Below, one piece after another: positions 38,927 to 48,802 of a stretch of DNA of 64,000 bases. Under the pieces are notes generated by a model, which was not told the DNA's origin, made no database searches, and was given only the letters and a program-made list of their open reading frames with translations. The translations under genes and the position numbers were made by a program. Source of the stretch: Streptomyces rugosispiralis (GTDB lineage Bacteria > Actinomycetota > Actinomycetes > Streptomycetales > Streptomycetaceae); contig NZ_JANIAA010000002.1 of NCBI RefSeq assembly GCF_024505145.1, positions 1 through 64,000 of the forward strand. Reading direction: 5' to 3'. The stretch's first letter is position 1; each line of letters opens with the position of its first letter.

Positions 38927-40813
38927 ATGAGCCGCAGCGAAGAGCACCAGCCAAGCCGCAGACGCCTGGTGATGGGCGCCCTCGTCCTGGGGGCGGCCGC
39001 CGGAACACCCGGCATCGCGCGGGCCGCCACCCCCGCCGCGCCGCAGGCGGCCGCCAAGGCCCCCGCGTACGCCAATCCGCTGGTGCGCCGGCGCGCCGAT
39101 CCGCACATCCTCAAGCACACGGATGGCTACTACTACTTCACGGCCACCGTCCCCGAGTACGACCGCATCGTCCTGCGGCGCTCCAGGACCATCGGCGGTC
39201 TGGCCACCGCCGCCGAGTCGGTGATCTGGAAGAAGCACACCAGCGGCGACATGGGCGCCCATATATGGGCCCCGGAAATCCACTTCATCGACGGCAAGTG
39301 GTACATCTACTTCGCCTCGGCGCCCGGACACGACGTCTGGAAGATCCGGATGTGGGTGCTGGAGAACGCGAGCGTCAACCCCTTCGCCGGGACCTGGACC
39401 GAGAAGGGCCGCATCGTCACGCCCATCGACTCCTTCTCCCTCGACGCCTCCACCTTCACCCACCAGGGCACCCGCTATCTGGTCTGGGCCCAGAGCAACC
39501 CGGACGTCGGCAACAACTCGAGCATCTACCTCGCCCGGATGGCCAATCCGTGGACCATCACCGGGCCCCAGGTGGAGATCTCCCGGCCCACGTACGACTG
39601 GGAGACGCGTGGCTTCAAGGTCAACGAGGGCCCCTCGGTCCTGCAGCGGAACGGCCGGGTCTTCCTCACCTACTCCGCCAGCGCCACCGACGCCAACTAC
39701 TGCATGGGGCTGCTGACCGCCGCCGCGGGCAGCGACCTGCTCGCCGCCGGGTCCTGGCAGAAGAGCCCGCGGCCGGTCTTCACCAGCGATGACACCACCA
39801 AGCAGTACGGGCCCGGCCACAACTCCTTCACCGTCGCCGAGGACGGCCGCACCGACCTCCTCGTCTACCACGCCCGCCAGTACAAGGACATCACCGGCGA
39901 CCCGCTGAACGACCCCAACCGGCACACCCGCGTCCAGGCGCTCGGCTGGAAGGCGGACGGCACCCCCGACTTCGGTGTGCCCGTGGCCGACGCTCCCGCG
40001 CGGGACACCACGGCCGCCACCCGCTTCACCATGACGGCGTTCACCAACAGCAGCGAGTCGAACATGTACGTCTACCAGTCGTCCGACGCGACCACGTACA
40101 CGCTGCTCAAGGGCCCCGCCTACACCCCGCCGTCCGGGCTGATCCGCGACCCCAGCGTCATCAAGCACACCGACGGCTACTACTACATCGTCTACACGAC
40201 CGACTGGACCGGGAACACCATCGGCTTCGCGCGCAGCCGCGACCGCGTCAACTGGACCTTCGTCCGCAACCACACCCTCCCGGTGGCCGGGTTGGAGCGC
40301 ACCTGGGCGCCGGAGTTCTTCGTGGACGACGGCGGCGCCGTCCACATCGTCGTCTCGCTGGACACCACCTCCACACCCGACTACATCTTCCGGCCGCATC
40401 TGCTCACCGCCACCGACGCCGCGCTGTCGTCCTGGACCACGCCCACACCGCTGAAGGGCCTGGACACCGCCAACTACATCGACACCTTCGTGGTCCGCCA
40501 TGCGGGGCAGTACCACGCCTTCACCAAGCAGGAGACGACCAAGTACATCGAGCACGCCACGGCCAACAGCCTCGGCGGGCCGTACACCTTCCGCGGCACC
40601 GGCGACTGGGCGGGCTGGGGCAGCTGGCGCGAGGGACCGGCGCTGGTGCGCCTGGACAACGGCGGCTGGCGGATCTACTTCGACGGCTACACCGAGCAGA
40701 GGTACTTCTACAGCGACAGCCTCGACGGCTTCCGGACCTGGACCCCGATCCGGGAACTGCCCGGACTCACCGGATTCGCCCGCCACTTCACCGTCCTGAA
40801 GGAGACCGTGTGA
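38927..40813 (+). CDS. Tat-secreted two-module GH43 glycosidase
   Basis: A 628-residue protein with a twin-arginine signal (PSRRRLVMGALVLGAAAG) ending near residue 35. Module A (about 48-370) has ADPHILKHTDGYYYFTATV with the base Asp, LDASTFTHQGTRYLVW, and KVNEGPSVLQRNGRVF with the acid Glu, as in GH43 alpha-L-arabinofuranosidases. Module B (about 375-628) has RDPSVIKHTDGYYYIVYTT, TWAPEFFVD and YIDTFVVR and is a close relative of module 1 of the preceding gene. The ATG at 38927 follows AGGAGAG. Its TGA overlaps the next ATG. Extracellular removal of arabinose side chains is likely. Confidence 0.9.
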   Translation: MSRSEEHQPSRRRLVMGALVLGAAAGTPGIARAATPAAPQAAAKAPAYANPLVRRRADPHILKHTDGYYYFTATVPEYDRIVLRRSRTIGGLATAAESVIWKKHTSGDMGAHIWAPEIHFIDGKWYIYFASAPGHDVWKIRMWVLENASVNPFAGTWTEKGRIVTPIDSFSLDASTFTHQGTRYLVWAQSNPDVGNNSSIYLARMANPWTITGPQVEISRPTYDWETRGFKVNEGPSVLQRNGRVFLTYSASATDANYCMGLLTAAAGSDLLAAGSWQKSPRPVFTSDDTTKQYGPGHNSFTVAEDGRTDLLVYHARQYKDITGDPLNDPNRHTRVQALGWKADGTPDFGVPVADAPARDTTAATRFTMTAFTNSSESNMYVYQSSDATTYTLLKGPAYTPPSGLIRDPSVIKHTDGYYYIVYTTDWTGNTIGFARSRDRVNWTFVRNHTLPVAGLERTWAPEFFVDDGGAVHIVVSLDTTSTPDYIFRPHLLTATDAALSSWTTPTPLKGLDTANYIDTFVVRHAGQYHAFTKQETTKYIEHATANSLGGPYTFRGTGDWAGWGSWREGPALVRLDNGGWRIYFDGYTEQRYFYSDSLDGFRTWTPIRELPGLTGFARHFTVLKETV

Positions 40814-42255
40814 TGCGCGGACGTCGCAGGACCCGCCTGTGGACCCTCGTCGTGGCCGCCGTCCTCGGGCTGCTCGCCCCGTTGGCGGGATCCGGCGCGG
40901 CGCAGGCCGCCCCCGTCACCGTCGCCAACGGCACGCAGTTCACCACCACATCGGGCGAGGGGGTGCACGCCCACGGCGGGGGAGTCATCAAGTCCGGGGG
41001 CTACTACTACTGGTTCGGCGAGAACCGCAACGCCGACAACACCTTCCGCTATGTCTCCGCCTACCGCTCCACGGACCTGAAGACCTGGGAGTTCCGCCGC
41101 CACGTCCTGACCCAGGCCACCGACCCCGAGCTGGCCTCCGCCAACATCGAGCGGCCCAAGGTGCTCTACAACGAGCGGACCAGGCAGTATGTGATGTGGA
41201 TGCACAAGGAGAACGGCAGCGACTACAGCGAGGCGCGTGCGGCCGTCGCCACCTCCGCCACCATCGACGGGGACTACACCTGGCGGGGCAGCTTCCGCCC
41301 GCTGGGCCAGCACATGTCCCGGGACATCACCCTCTTCCAGGACGGCGACGGCGCCGGATACATGGTCTCGGCCGCCCGGGACAACTACGACCTGCACATC
41401 TACCGGCTGACCGACGACTACACCGGGGTGGCGAGCCTGGTGGCCAACCCCTGGCCCGGCGGCCACCGCGAGGCACCGGCGCTCTTCAAGCGCGGGAACG
41501 TGTACTTCATGCTGACCTCCGGCGCCACCGGCTGGAACCCCAATCAGCAGCAGTACGCCACCGCCACCAGCCCGGCGGGTCCCTGGAGCGCGATGCGCAA
41601 CGTCGGCGACGCCACCGCCTACGGCTCGCAGACCGCGTACGTCCTGCCGGTGCAGGGCGGCGGCGCCACCTCGTACCTCTATCTGGGCGACCGCTGGGGG
41701 AACTCCTTCGGCGGCACCGTCAACGACTCGCGCTACGTCTGGCTGCCGCTGGCCTTCCCCACCGCCACCACCCTCACCATGGACTGGTATCCGCAGCTCA
41801 CCATCGACACGGCGGCGGGCACGGTGACCGGCTCCGGCGGTCCGTACACCACGCTCACCGCCCGGCACAGCGGCAAGTGCGCCGACATCGTCTCCGGTTC
41901 GCAGACCGACGGCACCGCGGCCGTGCAGTACACCTGCAACGGCGGTGGCAATCAGCTGTTCTGGTCCAAGGACGTGGGCGGTGGCCAGGTGCAGCTGGTC
42001 GCCCGGCACAGCTCCCAGTGTCTGACGGTGGCCGGCGGCTCCACCGCCGACGGCGCCGCCGTGGTCCAGTCGGCCTGTGGCACGGGGACGAACCAGCAGT
42101 GGCGGGCCACCGACACCGGTGACGGCTACGTCCGGTTCACCGCCCGCTCCAGCGGCAAGTGCCTCGATGTCGCGGACGAGTCCGCGGCGGACAAGGCCGC
42201 GCTCCTCCAGTGGAGCTGCACCGGCGGCGCCAACCAGCAGTGGCGCCGCGGCTGA
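40813..42255 (+). CDS. Secreted GH43_24-type exo-beta-1,3-galactanase with CBM13
   Basis: A 480-residue exported enzyme with a Sec signal (about 1-32, ending GAAQA). The catalytic module (about 35-335) opens HAHGGGVIKSGGYYYWFGENR (in part), the hallmark of the subfamily that trims beta-1,3-galactan main chains and, from memory, lacks the usual GH43 catalytic-base Asp. A ricin-type CBM13 (about 350-480) follows with three SGKC or SSQC repeats and closing QLFW, QQW and QQW. The ATG shares its A with the preceding TGA, so it is coupled to the GH43 gene. With the arabinosidases around it, arabinogalactan-protein breakdown is likely. Confidence 0.87.
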   Translation: MRGRRRTRLWTLVVAAVLGLLAPLAGSGAAQAAPVTVANGTQFTTTSGEGVHAHGGGVIKSGGYYYWFGENRNADNTFRYVSAYRSTDLKTWEFRRHVLTQATDPELASANIERPKVLYNERTRQYVMWMHKENGSDYSEARAAVATSATIDGDYTWRGSFRPLGQHMSRDITLFQDGDGAGYMVSAARDNYDLHIYRLTDDYTGVASLVANPWPGGHREAPALFKRGNVYFMLTSGATGWNPNQQQYATATSPAGPWSAMRNVGDATAYGSQTAYVLPVQGGGATSYLYLGDRWGNSFGGTVNDSRYVWLPLAFPTATTLTMDWYPQLTIDTAAGTVTGSGGPYTTLTARHSGKCADIVSGSQTDGTAAVQYTCNGGGNQLFWSKDVGGGQVQLVARHSSQCLTVAGGSTADGAAVVQSACGTGTNQQWRATDTGDGYVRFTARSSGKCLDVADESAADKAALLQWSCTGGANQQWRRG

Positions 42256-42353
42256 CCGACCCCGCACCGGTGGTGCCCGAGCTGCGGTGCCCGGGGGCTG
42301 TTGACGTCCCCGGGAGGGCCGGTACCTTCACGGTGCACACGATGTCGGACATT

Positions 42354-42369
42354 GTTCGTAATTTCGAAC
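42354..42369. promoter_or_regulatory. GTTCG-N6-CGAAC dyad before the GH146-type gene
   Basis: GTTCG and CGAAC flank TAATTT in an AT-rich patch that ends 16 bases before the ATG at 42386. Position and symmetry suggest an operator or promoter-overlapping site. Confidence 0.4.
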
Positions 42370-42385
42370 CTCAGTGAGGGAAGTC

Positions 42386-44932
42386 ATGAGCGAACCAGTC
42401 GACAGACGGCACTTCATCGCCGCCACGGCCACCGGGGCCGCGGCCGTGGCGCTCACCGTCACCGCCGGAGGCGCCGCCGCGGCGGCCCCCGGCGCCACCC
42501 CGGCCGCGAGCCACCGTGAACCCAAGGCGCTGACCAGCGCCCAGCCCTTTCCGCTCACCGCCGTGACCCTGCTCCCCGGCGCCTTCAAGGACAACCAGTC
42601 CCGCAACACCGCCTATCTGCGCTTCGTCGACATCGACCGGCTGCTGCACACCTTCCGCCTCAACGTCGGCCTCCCCAGCGGCGCCCAGCCCTGCGGCGGC
42701 TGGGAGAGCCCCAGCACGGAACTGCGCGGCCACAGCACCGGTCACCTGCTGTCCGGGCTGGCCCTCAGCTATGCGAGCACCGGCGACACCGCCCTGCTCG
42801 ACAAGGGCCGTAAGCTGGTCTCGGCGCTCGCCGCCTGCCAGGCCAAGTCCCCGGCCGCGGGCTACGGTCAGGGCTACCTCTCGGCGTTCCCGGAGAGCTT
42901 CTTCGACCGGCTGGAGGCCGGTACCGGGGTGTGGGCGCCGTACTACACCATCCACAAGATCATGGCCGGGCTCGTCGACCAATACCGGCTGGCGGGCAAC
43001 GCCGAGGCCCTGGAGACCGTGCAGCGCCAGGCCGCCTGGGTCGACACCCGCACCGGCAAGCTCAGCCACGACCAGATGCAGCGGGTGCTGCAGACCGAGT
43101 TCGGCGGCATGAACGACGTCCTCGCCGATCTGCACGCCATCACCGGCGACAGCCGCTGGCTGAAGGTGGCCGAGCGCTTCACCCACGCCCGCGTCTTCGA
43201 CCCGCTGGCCCGCAACGAGGACCAGCTCGCCGGGCTGCACGCCAACACCCAGATCCCCAAGATGGTCGGCGCCATGCGGCTGTGGGAGGAGGGGCTCGAC
43301 AGCCGCTACCGCACCATCGGCGAGAACTTCTGGAAGATCGTCACCGATCACCACACCTACGTCATCGGCGGCAACAGCAACGGGGAGGCGTTCCACGAGC
43401 CCGACGCCATCGCCGCCCAGCTCTCCGACAACTGCTGCGAGAACTGCAACAGCTACAACATGCTCAAGCTCACCCGGCTGATCCACTTCCACGCGCCGGA
43501 GCGGGTGGACCTGCTCGACTACTACGAGCGCACCCTGCTCAACCAGATGCTGGGCGAGCAGGACCCGGACTCGGCCCACGGCTTCAACATCTACTACACG
43601 GGTCTCGCGCCGGGCTCCTTCAAACAGCAGCCGTCCTTCATGGGCACCGACCCCAACCAGTACTCCACCGACTACGACAACTTCTCCTGCGACCACGGCA
43701 GCGGCATGGAGACCCAGGCCAAGTTCGCGGACACCATCTACACCCACGCCGACCGCAGCCTGCTGGTGAACCTCTTCATCCCCTCCGAGCTGCGCTGGCA
43801 GGACAAGGGCATCACCTGGCGCCAGACCACCGGCTTCCCCGACCAGCAGACCACCACCCTCACCGTCACCTCCGGCGCCGCCTCCCTCGAACTGCGCGTC
43901 CGCATCCCCTCCTGGGCGGCCGGGGCCCGCGCCACGCTCAACGGCACCACCCTCGCCGACCGGCCGGCCCCCGGCAGTTGGCTGATCATCGACCGCCAGT
44001 GGAAGACCGGCGACCGGGTCGAGGTGACCCTGCCGATGAGGCTGACGTTCGACCCCACCCCCGACGACCCCGACGTCCGGGCCGTGCTCTACGGGCCCGT
44101 GGTGCTCGCCGGGGCGTACGGCGGCCGCACCGGAATGACCATGCCGCGCCTGGACCCCGGATCCGTGTCCCAGACGGCCACCAGCCCCCTGCGGTTCAGC
44201 GCCACGGCCAGTGGCGAGAGCGTGACCCTGCTGCCGGTCGCCCGCGTCCACCACCAGCACTACAACGTGTACTGGCTGACCGGGCAGCCGCCCACCCCGC
44301 CGCCCGCCTTCGCCGCCTGGCACCGCTTCGACGAGACCTCCGGCACCACCGCGGCCGACGCCACCGGCCGGGAGAAGACCGCCCGGCTGGTCGGCGGCGC
44401 CTCCTGGACGGCGGGCAGGACCGGTGGCGCGGTCGCCCTGAACGGCACGGACGGCCATGTCGTGCTCGCCGACGACCTCCTGGCCGGCGCCCGCGCGTAC
44501 ACCCTGGCCACCTGGGTCCGGCTGGACGGCACCCCCGCCACCTGGACCCGGATCTTCGACATCGGCACGGGTGTCACCGCCAATATGTTCCTCACCCCCG
44601 TGGCCGACTCCGGGAAGCTGCGCTTCGCCATCACCGCGGGCGGCGGCGGGGCCGAGCAGCGCATCGAGGCCGCCCCGCTGCCCACCGGCCAGTGGGTCCA
44701 TGTGGCCGTCGCCTACGGCAGCGGCACCGCGGTCCTCTATGCCGGCGGGCGCGAGGTGGGGCGCAACACCGCCATCACCGTCGAGCCGGTCCACTTCGGC
44801 AACCACATCCGCGCCGGCTACCTCGGCAAGTCGCAGTACCCGGACCCGTACCTCAAGGCCGCGTTCGATGACGTCCGTGTGTACGGCAGAACACTCAGCG
44901 CTAATGAGGTCGCCACTTTGGCCCAAAGCTGA
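42386..44932 (+). CDS. Tat-secreted GH146-type beta-L-arabinofuranosidase with LamG-like domain
   Basis: An 848-residue protein with a Tat signal (DRRHFIAATATGAAAVAL) ending near residue 34. Residues about 55-620 form the DUF1680-type (alpha/alpha)6 barrel plus beta-domain of the GH127/GH146 clan, with GGWESPSTELRGHSTGHLLS (in part), YTIHKIMAGLVDQY, and the metal/cysteine region DNCCENCNSYNMLK. Residues about 640-848 are a LamG/concanavalin-like module (WHRFDETSGTTAADATG, FDDVRVYGRTLS). The ATG at 42386 with GAGGGA upstream is preferred over the GTG at 42374. It probably releases beta-linked L-arabinofuranose outside the cell. Confidence 0.87.
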   Translation: MSEPVDRRHFIAATATGAAAVALTVTAGGAAAAAPGATPAASHREPKALTSAQPFPLTAVTLLPGAFKDNQSRNTAYLRFVDIDRLLHTFRLNVGLPSGAQPCGGWESPSTELRGHSTGHLLSGLALSYASTGDTALLDKGRKLVSALAACQAKSPAAGYGQGYLSAFPESFFDRLEAGTGVWAPYYTIHKIMAGLVDQYRLAGNAEALETVQRQAAWVDTRTGKLSHDQMQRVLQTEFGGMNDVLADLHAITGDSRWLKVAERFTHARVFDPLARNEDQLAGLHANTQIPKMVGAMRLWEEGLDSRYRTIGENFWKIVTDHHTYVIGGNSNGEAFHEPDAIAAQLSDNCCENCNSYNMLKLTRLIHFHAPERVDLLDYYERTLLNQMLGEQDPDSAHGFNIYYTGLAPGSFKQQPSFMGTDPNQYSTDYDNFSCDHGSGMETQAKFADTIYTHADRSLLVNLFIPSELRWQDKGITWRQTTGFPDQQTTTLTVTSGAASLELRVRIPSWAAGARATLNGTTLADRPAPGSWLIIDRQWKTGDRVEVTLPMRLTFDPTPDDPDVRAVLYGPVVLAGAYGGRTGMTMPRLDPGSVSQTATSPLRFSATASGESVTLLPVARVHHQHYNVYWLTGQPPTPPPAFAAWHRFDETSGTTAADATGREKTARLVGGASWTAGRTGGAVALNGTDGHVVLADDLLAGARAYTLATWVRLDGTPATWTRIFDIGTGVTANMFLTPVADSGKLRFAITAGGGGAEQRIEAAPLPTGQWVHVAVAYGSGTAVLYAGGREVGRNTAITVEPVHFGNHIRAGYLGKSQYPDPYLKAAFDDVRVYGRTLSANEVATLAQS

Positions 44933-45005
44933 CAAGCTCAGGCGGGCGGGCCGTCCCCACGGCCCGTCCGCTCCCAACCGCACCGTACGGACAAGGACGA
45001 CGCGC

Positions 45006-46013
45006 ATGGTCCACCTCGCCGCCGAGAACCGCTACGACTCCATGCAGTACCAGCGCTGCGGCCGCAGCGGTGTGCTGCTTCCGAAGGTCTCGCTCGGCCT
45101 GTGGCACAACTTCGGCGACACCCATCCCCTGGAAACCCAGCGCGCGGTGCTGCGCCGCGCCTTCGACCTCGGTGTCACCCATATCGATCTGGCCAACAAC
45201 TACGGTCCGCCGCCCGGCAGCGCCGAGACCAACTTCGGCTCGATCTTCGCCCAGGACTTCCGCCCCTACCGCGATGAGCTCTTCATCGCCAGCAAGGCCG
45301 GATATCTGATGTGGCCGGGGCCGTACGGCGAATGGGGCTCGCGCAAGTACGTCCTCGCCAGCCTCGACCAGTCGCTGTCCCGGATGGGGCTGGACTACGT
45401 CGATGTCTTCTACTCCCACCGCTTCGACCCGGACACTCCGCTGGAAGAGACGATGGGCGCGCTCGACAGCGCGGTGCGGCAGGGCAAGGCGCTCTACGCG
45501 GGGCTGTCCAACTACCCGCCGGAGGCGATCGCCGAGGCGGCGGCGATCCTGAAGGAGCTGCGCACCCCGTACCTGATCAACCAGCATCCGTACTCGCTCC
45601 TCCAGCGCGGGGTGGAGGGCGGGGTGCTCCAGGCGTCCGCCGAGGCGGGCGTCGGGGTCATCGCCTTCTCGCCGCTGGCCCAGGGGCAGCTCACCGACCG
45701 CTATCTGCACGGGGTGCCCGCCGATTCGCGCATGGCGCTCGGCCACTTCCTCAAGCGCGAGACGCTCACCGAGGAGCGGCTGGGCCTGCTGCACGCCCTC
45801 AACAAGCTCGCGGAGGGGCGCGGCCAGACCCTCGCCCAGTTGGCGCTCGCCTGGGTGCTGCGGGACCCCCGGGTGGTCTCGGTGCTGATCGGCGCGAGCA
45901 GCGTCGCCCAGCTGGAGCAGAACGTCGCGGTGCTGGACTCGCCCGCGTTCAGCGACGCCGAGCTGGCCGAGATCGACCGGCTCTCGGCCGAGGCGGGGAT
46001 CGAGATCCCCTGA
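45006..46013 (+). CDS. Aldo/keto reductase (YghZ/AKR14-like)
   Basis: A 335-residue NADPH-dependent (beta/alpha)8 reductase. The AKR tetrad is Asp61, Tyr66, Lys97 and His138. Related proteins reduce L-glyceraldehyde 3-phosphate or methylglyoxal. MQYQRCGRSGVLLPKVSLGLWHNFG (in part) and NNYGPPPGSAETNFG (in part) are YghZ-type signatures. It follows the GH146-type gene by 73 bases and is probably in its operon, so reduction of an arabinose- or galactose-derived aldehyde is possible. Confidence 0.9.
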   Translation: MVHLAAENRYDSMQYQRCGRSGVLLPKVSLGLWHNFGDTHPLETQRAVLRRAFDLGVTHIDLANNYGPPPGSAETNFGSIFAQDFRPYRDELFIASKAGYLMWPGPYGEWGSRKYVLASLDQSLSRMGLDYVDVFYSHRFDPDTPLEETMGALDSAVRQGKALYAGLSNYPPEAIAEAAAILKELRTPYLINQHPYSLLQRGVEGGVLQASAEAGVGVIAFSPLAQGQLTDRYLHGVPADSRMALGHFLKRETLTEERLGLLHALNKLAEGRGQTLAQLALAWVLRDPRVVSVLIGASSVAQLEQNVAVLDSPAFSDAELAEIDRLSAEAGIEIP

Positions 46014-46044
46014 CGGGCCCGCCCCGGGGGCACGTAGCACTCGA

Positions 46045-46071
46045 GGCCCGCCGCGCCCGGCGCGGCGGGCC
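46045..46071. terminator. GC-rich terminator hairpin
   Basis: GGCCCGCCGCG and its complement form an 11-bp stem around CCCGG, 31 bases after the aldo/keto reductase stop. Confidence 0.65.
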
Positions 46072-46161
46072 ACGGTCACGTGCGCGACATGGTCATCGGC
46101 GGCCGGATAGCATGAGCGGTCCGTCAGAGATCACCACGGACCGCCGCACGGAGACACAGCC

Positions 46162-47235
46162 TTGGCCACACAACGGATTCCGGTCATTCTCGTCACGGGT
46201 TTTCTGGGCTCCGGCAAGACGACGATGCTCAACCATCTGATGCGGGACAGCACGGACACCCGGATCGGCGTCATCGTCAATGACTTCGGATCGATCAACA
46301 TCGACGCCATGGCCGTCGCCGGGCAGGTCGATTCGATGATCCCGATCGAGAACGGCTGTCTGTGCTGTGCGGCGGACGCCTCCGAGATGGACGAGATGCT
46401 CGAGCGGCTCACCGATCCCGAGCTGCGCATCGATGTCGTGGTGATCGAGGCCAGCGGCCTCGCCGAGCCGCAGAGCATGATCCGCGCGCTGCTCTCCAGC
46501 AGCAATGAGCGGATCGTCTACGGCGGTCTGGTGGAGGTCGTGGACGCCGCGGAGTTCCCGGACACCCGCGTCCGTCACCCCGAACTCGACCGCCATGTCC
46601 GCGCCGCGGACCTCGTCGTGCTCAACAAGACCGACCGCGTCGCCGAGGACGAGCGGCGGGGTCTGCTGGAGGACCTCCAGGAGATCGCCCCCGGTGTGCC
46701 GGTGGTGACCGCCGCGCACGGGCGGGTGGACCCCGCTCTCCTCTTCGACCACCGGCCCCGCGAGACCGCCGGGGAAGACTTCCGGCAGCTCTCGTTCGCC
46801 GACGTATGGGCCGACGAGACGGGCGGCGCCGACGGATGCGGGGACGAGAGCCACGGCCATGACCACAGCCGGCACCTCCACGCCGCCTACGAGAGCGTGG
46901 AGTTCTCGGCGGCCGAGCCGCTCCATCCGCGCCGGCTGATGGACTTCCTCGACAGCCGCCCCGTGGGCCTCTACCGCGCCAAGGGATTCCTCCACTTCGC
47001 GGGCGCGGGCCGGGAGCGGAAGTTCGGGCTGCACGCCGTCGGCTCGTACCTCCGCTTCGAGCTCTCGCCCTGGGAGCGCGGTGCGCCCCGCACCACCCAG
47101 CTGGTGATGATCGGCACCGGGATCGACGCCGGCACCCTCACCAAACGGCTGGCCGAGTGCGTGGCGGCGCCCGAGGAGGAGATCGACGAGACACACATGA
47201 TGGGCGTGCTCCGCTATGTGAACGAGACGGGCTAG
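46162..47235 (+). CDS. CobW/G3E-family GTPase (putative zinc metallochaperone)
   Basis: A 357-residue G3E GTPase with Walker A GFLGSGKTT (residues 13-21), the metal-binding CxCC motif Cys66-x-Cys68-Cys69, ASGLAEP, and the guanine motif NKTD. A His-rich loop (DESHGHDHSRHLH) precedes the C-terminal CobW_C domain. It probably inserts zinc or another divalent metal into a client protein. The start appears to be TTG at 46162; GGAGA lies upstream and no ATG or GTG gives the conserved PVILVTGFLG opening at normal distance. No zinc-uptake regulator box was recognised upstream. Confidence 0.9.
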   Translation: MATQRIPVILVTGFLGSGKTTMLNHLMRDSTDTRIGVIVNDFGSINIDAMAVAGQVDSMIPIENGCLCCAADASEMDEMLERLTDPELRIDVVVIEASGLAEPQSMIRALLSSSNERIVYGGLVEVVDAAEFPDTRVRHPELDRHVRAADLVVLNKTDRVAEDERRGLLEDLQEIAPGVPVVTAAHGRVDPALLFDHRPRETAGEDFRQLSFADVWADETGGADGCGDESHGHDHSRHLHAAYESVEFSAAEPLHPRRLMDFLDSRPVGLYRAKGFLHFAGAGRERKFGLHAVGSYLRFELSPWERGAPRTTQLVMIGTGIDAGTLTKRLAECVAAPEEEIDETHMMGVLRYVNETG

Positions 47236-47331
47236 GGAAATCCATGGAGGCCGCCGTGCAACCCCGAGGCGGCGTCACGGGTCCTGCTGGGTGTACATGA
47301 GGTAAACGCTCATCAACGAGCAGGAGGAAGT

Positions 47332-48783
47332 GTGCGCCCCCGTTCCCTCACCACCGCCGTGCGCTGCGCGACGGTGGCCGCACTTGTGACCACCCCCGCC
47401 TTACTCGCCGTACCCTCCGCGGGCGCCGCCGAGGCCCGTCCCGCCGCGACCGCCGCCCCGAAGGTCGACTTCAACAAGGACGGACGCGCCGACCTCGCCG
47501 TCTCCGCCCCCACCGGCACGGTGGGCGGCAAGGCCAAGGCGGGCTATGTCGCCGTCGTCTACGGCTCCGCCTCCGGCGCGGACACCGCCCACCGCCAGGT
47601 CGTCAGCCAGGCGACCGAGGGCGTCCCCGGCGACCCCGCCGCGTCGGCGTACTTCGGGGCCCACACCGTCGCCCGGGACCTGGACGGCGACGGCTATACC
47701 GATCTGGCGATCCAGACCGGCAAGTCCCCGGCCATCACGGTCCTGTGGGGCTCGCCGAACGGGCTGACCGGCGGCACCCGGCTGCCCGCCGGCAACGGTG
47801 ACCACTGGGGCGACAGCGTCATCGCCGGCGGCGACTTCAACGGTGACGGCCACGCCGACCTGGTCGACGTGGTCACCACCGGCGAGGGCCCGGACGACGA
47901 GAAGACCGGAGTGCGCGTCCGCCTCGGCCCGTTCACCCGGGACGGCAAGGACGCGGGCAGCTCCTTCTCCGACACCGGCCGGTTCGACGCGCCGACCAGT
48001 CTGACCGCGGGCGACATCACCGGCGACGGCAAGGACGACCTGGTCTCCACCCACGCCTTCGAGGAGATGTCCCAGTCCAGCCTGTTCTTCAAGGGCGACG
48101 ACAAGGGCCTGTCGCAGAAGGCCGCCGACCTCACCGACGCCGCCTCCGCGACCATCGGCGACGTCGACAAGGACGGCCACGGCGATCTGGTCCTGCGCAC
48201 GGTCCCCGGTGACGTCATCGAGAACCTGCCGTACGACCACGGCACGCTCAAGGTCCTCTACGGCACCGCGTCCGGGCCGAGCACCACCCGCACCACGACC
48301 ATCGACCAGAACACCGCGGGCGTCCCCGGCGTCAACGAGGACGGCGACCAGTTCGGCTACTCGCTGAGCTCCGGCGACGTCAACGGCGACGGCTACGCGG
48401 ACATCGCCGTCGGCATCCCGTACGAGGGCCTGGGCTCGGTCAAGGAGGCGGGCAGCGTCGTCCAGCTCTACGGCGGCCGGGGCGGGTTGTCCGGCACCGG
48501 CGCCCAGGCGTTCACCCAGGACACCGCGGGTGTCCCCGGTGTCGCGGAGGCGGGCGACCACTTCGCCATGGCGACCGGGCTCGCCGACACCGACGGTGAC
48601 GGCAAGGACGACCTGGCGGTGGGCGCGCCCGACGAGGACGGCGCCCAGTCCACCAGCGGTGCGGCCTGGGTGCTGCGCGGCCAGGCGGGCGGCCTGACCA
48701 CGGGCGGTGTCGTCTCCTTCGGGCCGGACTCCCTCGGGGCACCGGAGGCCGGTGCGGCCCTGGGACACAGTTTCCAGCGGTAA
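47332..48783 (+). CDS. Secreted FG-GAP/integrin-like beta-propeller protein
   Basis: A 483-residue exported protein with a Sec signal ending near residue 33 (SAGA). Seven FG-GAP-type repeats carry calcium loops of the D-x-D/N-x-D-G-x-x-D form (DFNKDGRADLA, DLDGDGYTDLA, DFNGDGHADLV, DITGDGKDDLV, DVDKDGHGDLV, DVNGDGYADIA, DTDGDGKDDLA). No catalytic domain is seen. Such proteins are common secreted propellers in Streptomyces, with binding roles assumed. The GTG at 47332 has AGGAGGA directly upstream. Confidence 0.9.
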   Translation: MRPRSLTTAVRCATVAALVTTPALLAVPSAGAAEARPAATAAPKVDFNKDGRADLAVSAPTGTVGGKAKAGYVAVVYGSASGADTAHRQVVSQATEGVPGDPAASAYFGAHTVARDLDGDGYTDLAIQTGKSPAITVLWGSPNGLTGGTRLPAGNGDHWGDSVIAGGDFNGDGHADLVDVVTTGEGPDDEKTGVRVRLGPFTRDGKDAGSSFSDTGRFDAPTSLTAGDITGDGKDDLVSTHAFEEMSQSSLFFKGDDKGLSQKAADLTDAASATIGDVDKDGHGDLVLRTVPGDVIENLPYDHGTLKVLYGTASGPSTTRTTTIDQNTAGVPGVNEDGDQFGYSLSSGDVNGDGYADIAVGIPYEGLGSVKEAGSVVQLYGGRGGLSGTGAQAFTQDTAGVPGVAEAGDHFAMATGLADTDGDGKDDLAVGAPDEDGAQSTSGAAWVLRGQAGGLTTGGVVSFGPDSLGAPEAGAALGHSFQR

Positions 48784-48802
48784 CCACATCGTCTCGGCGC
48801 CG

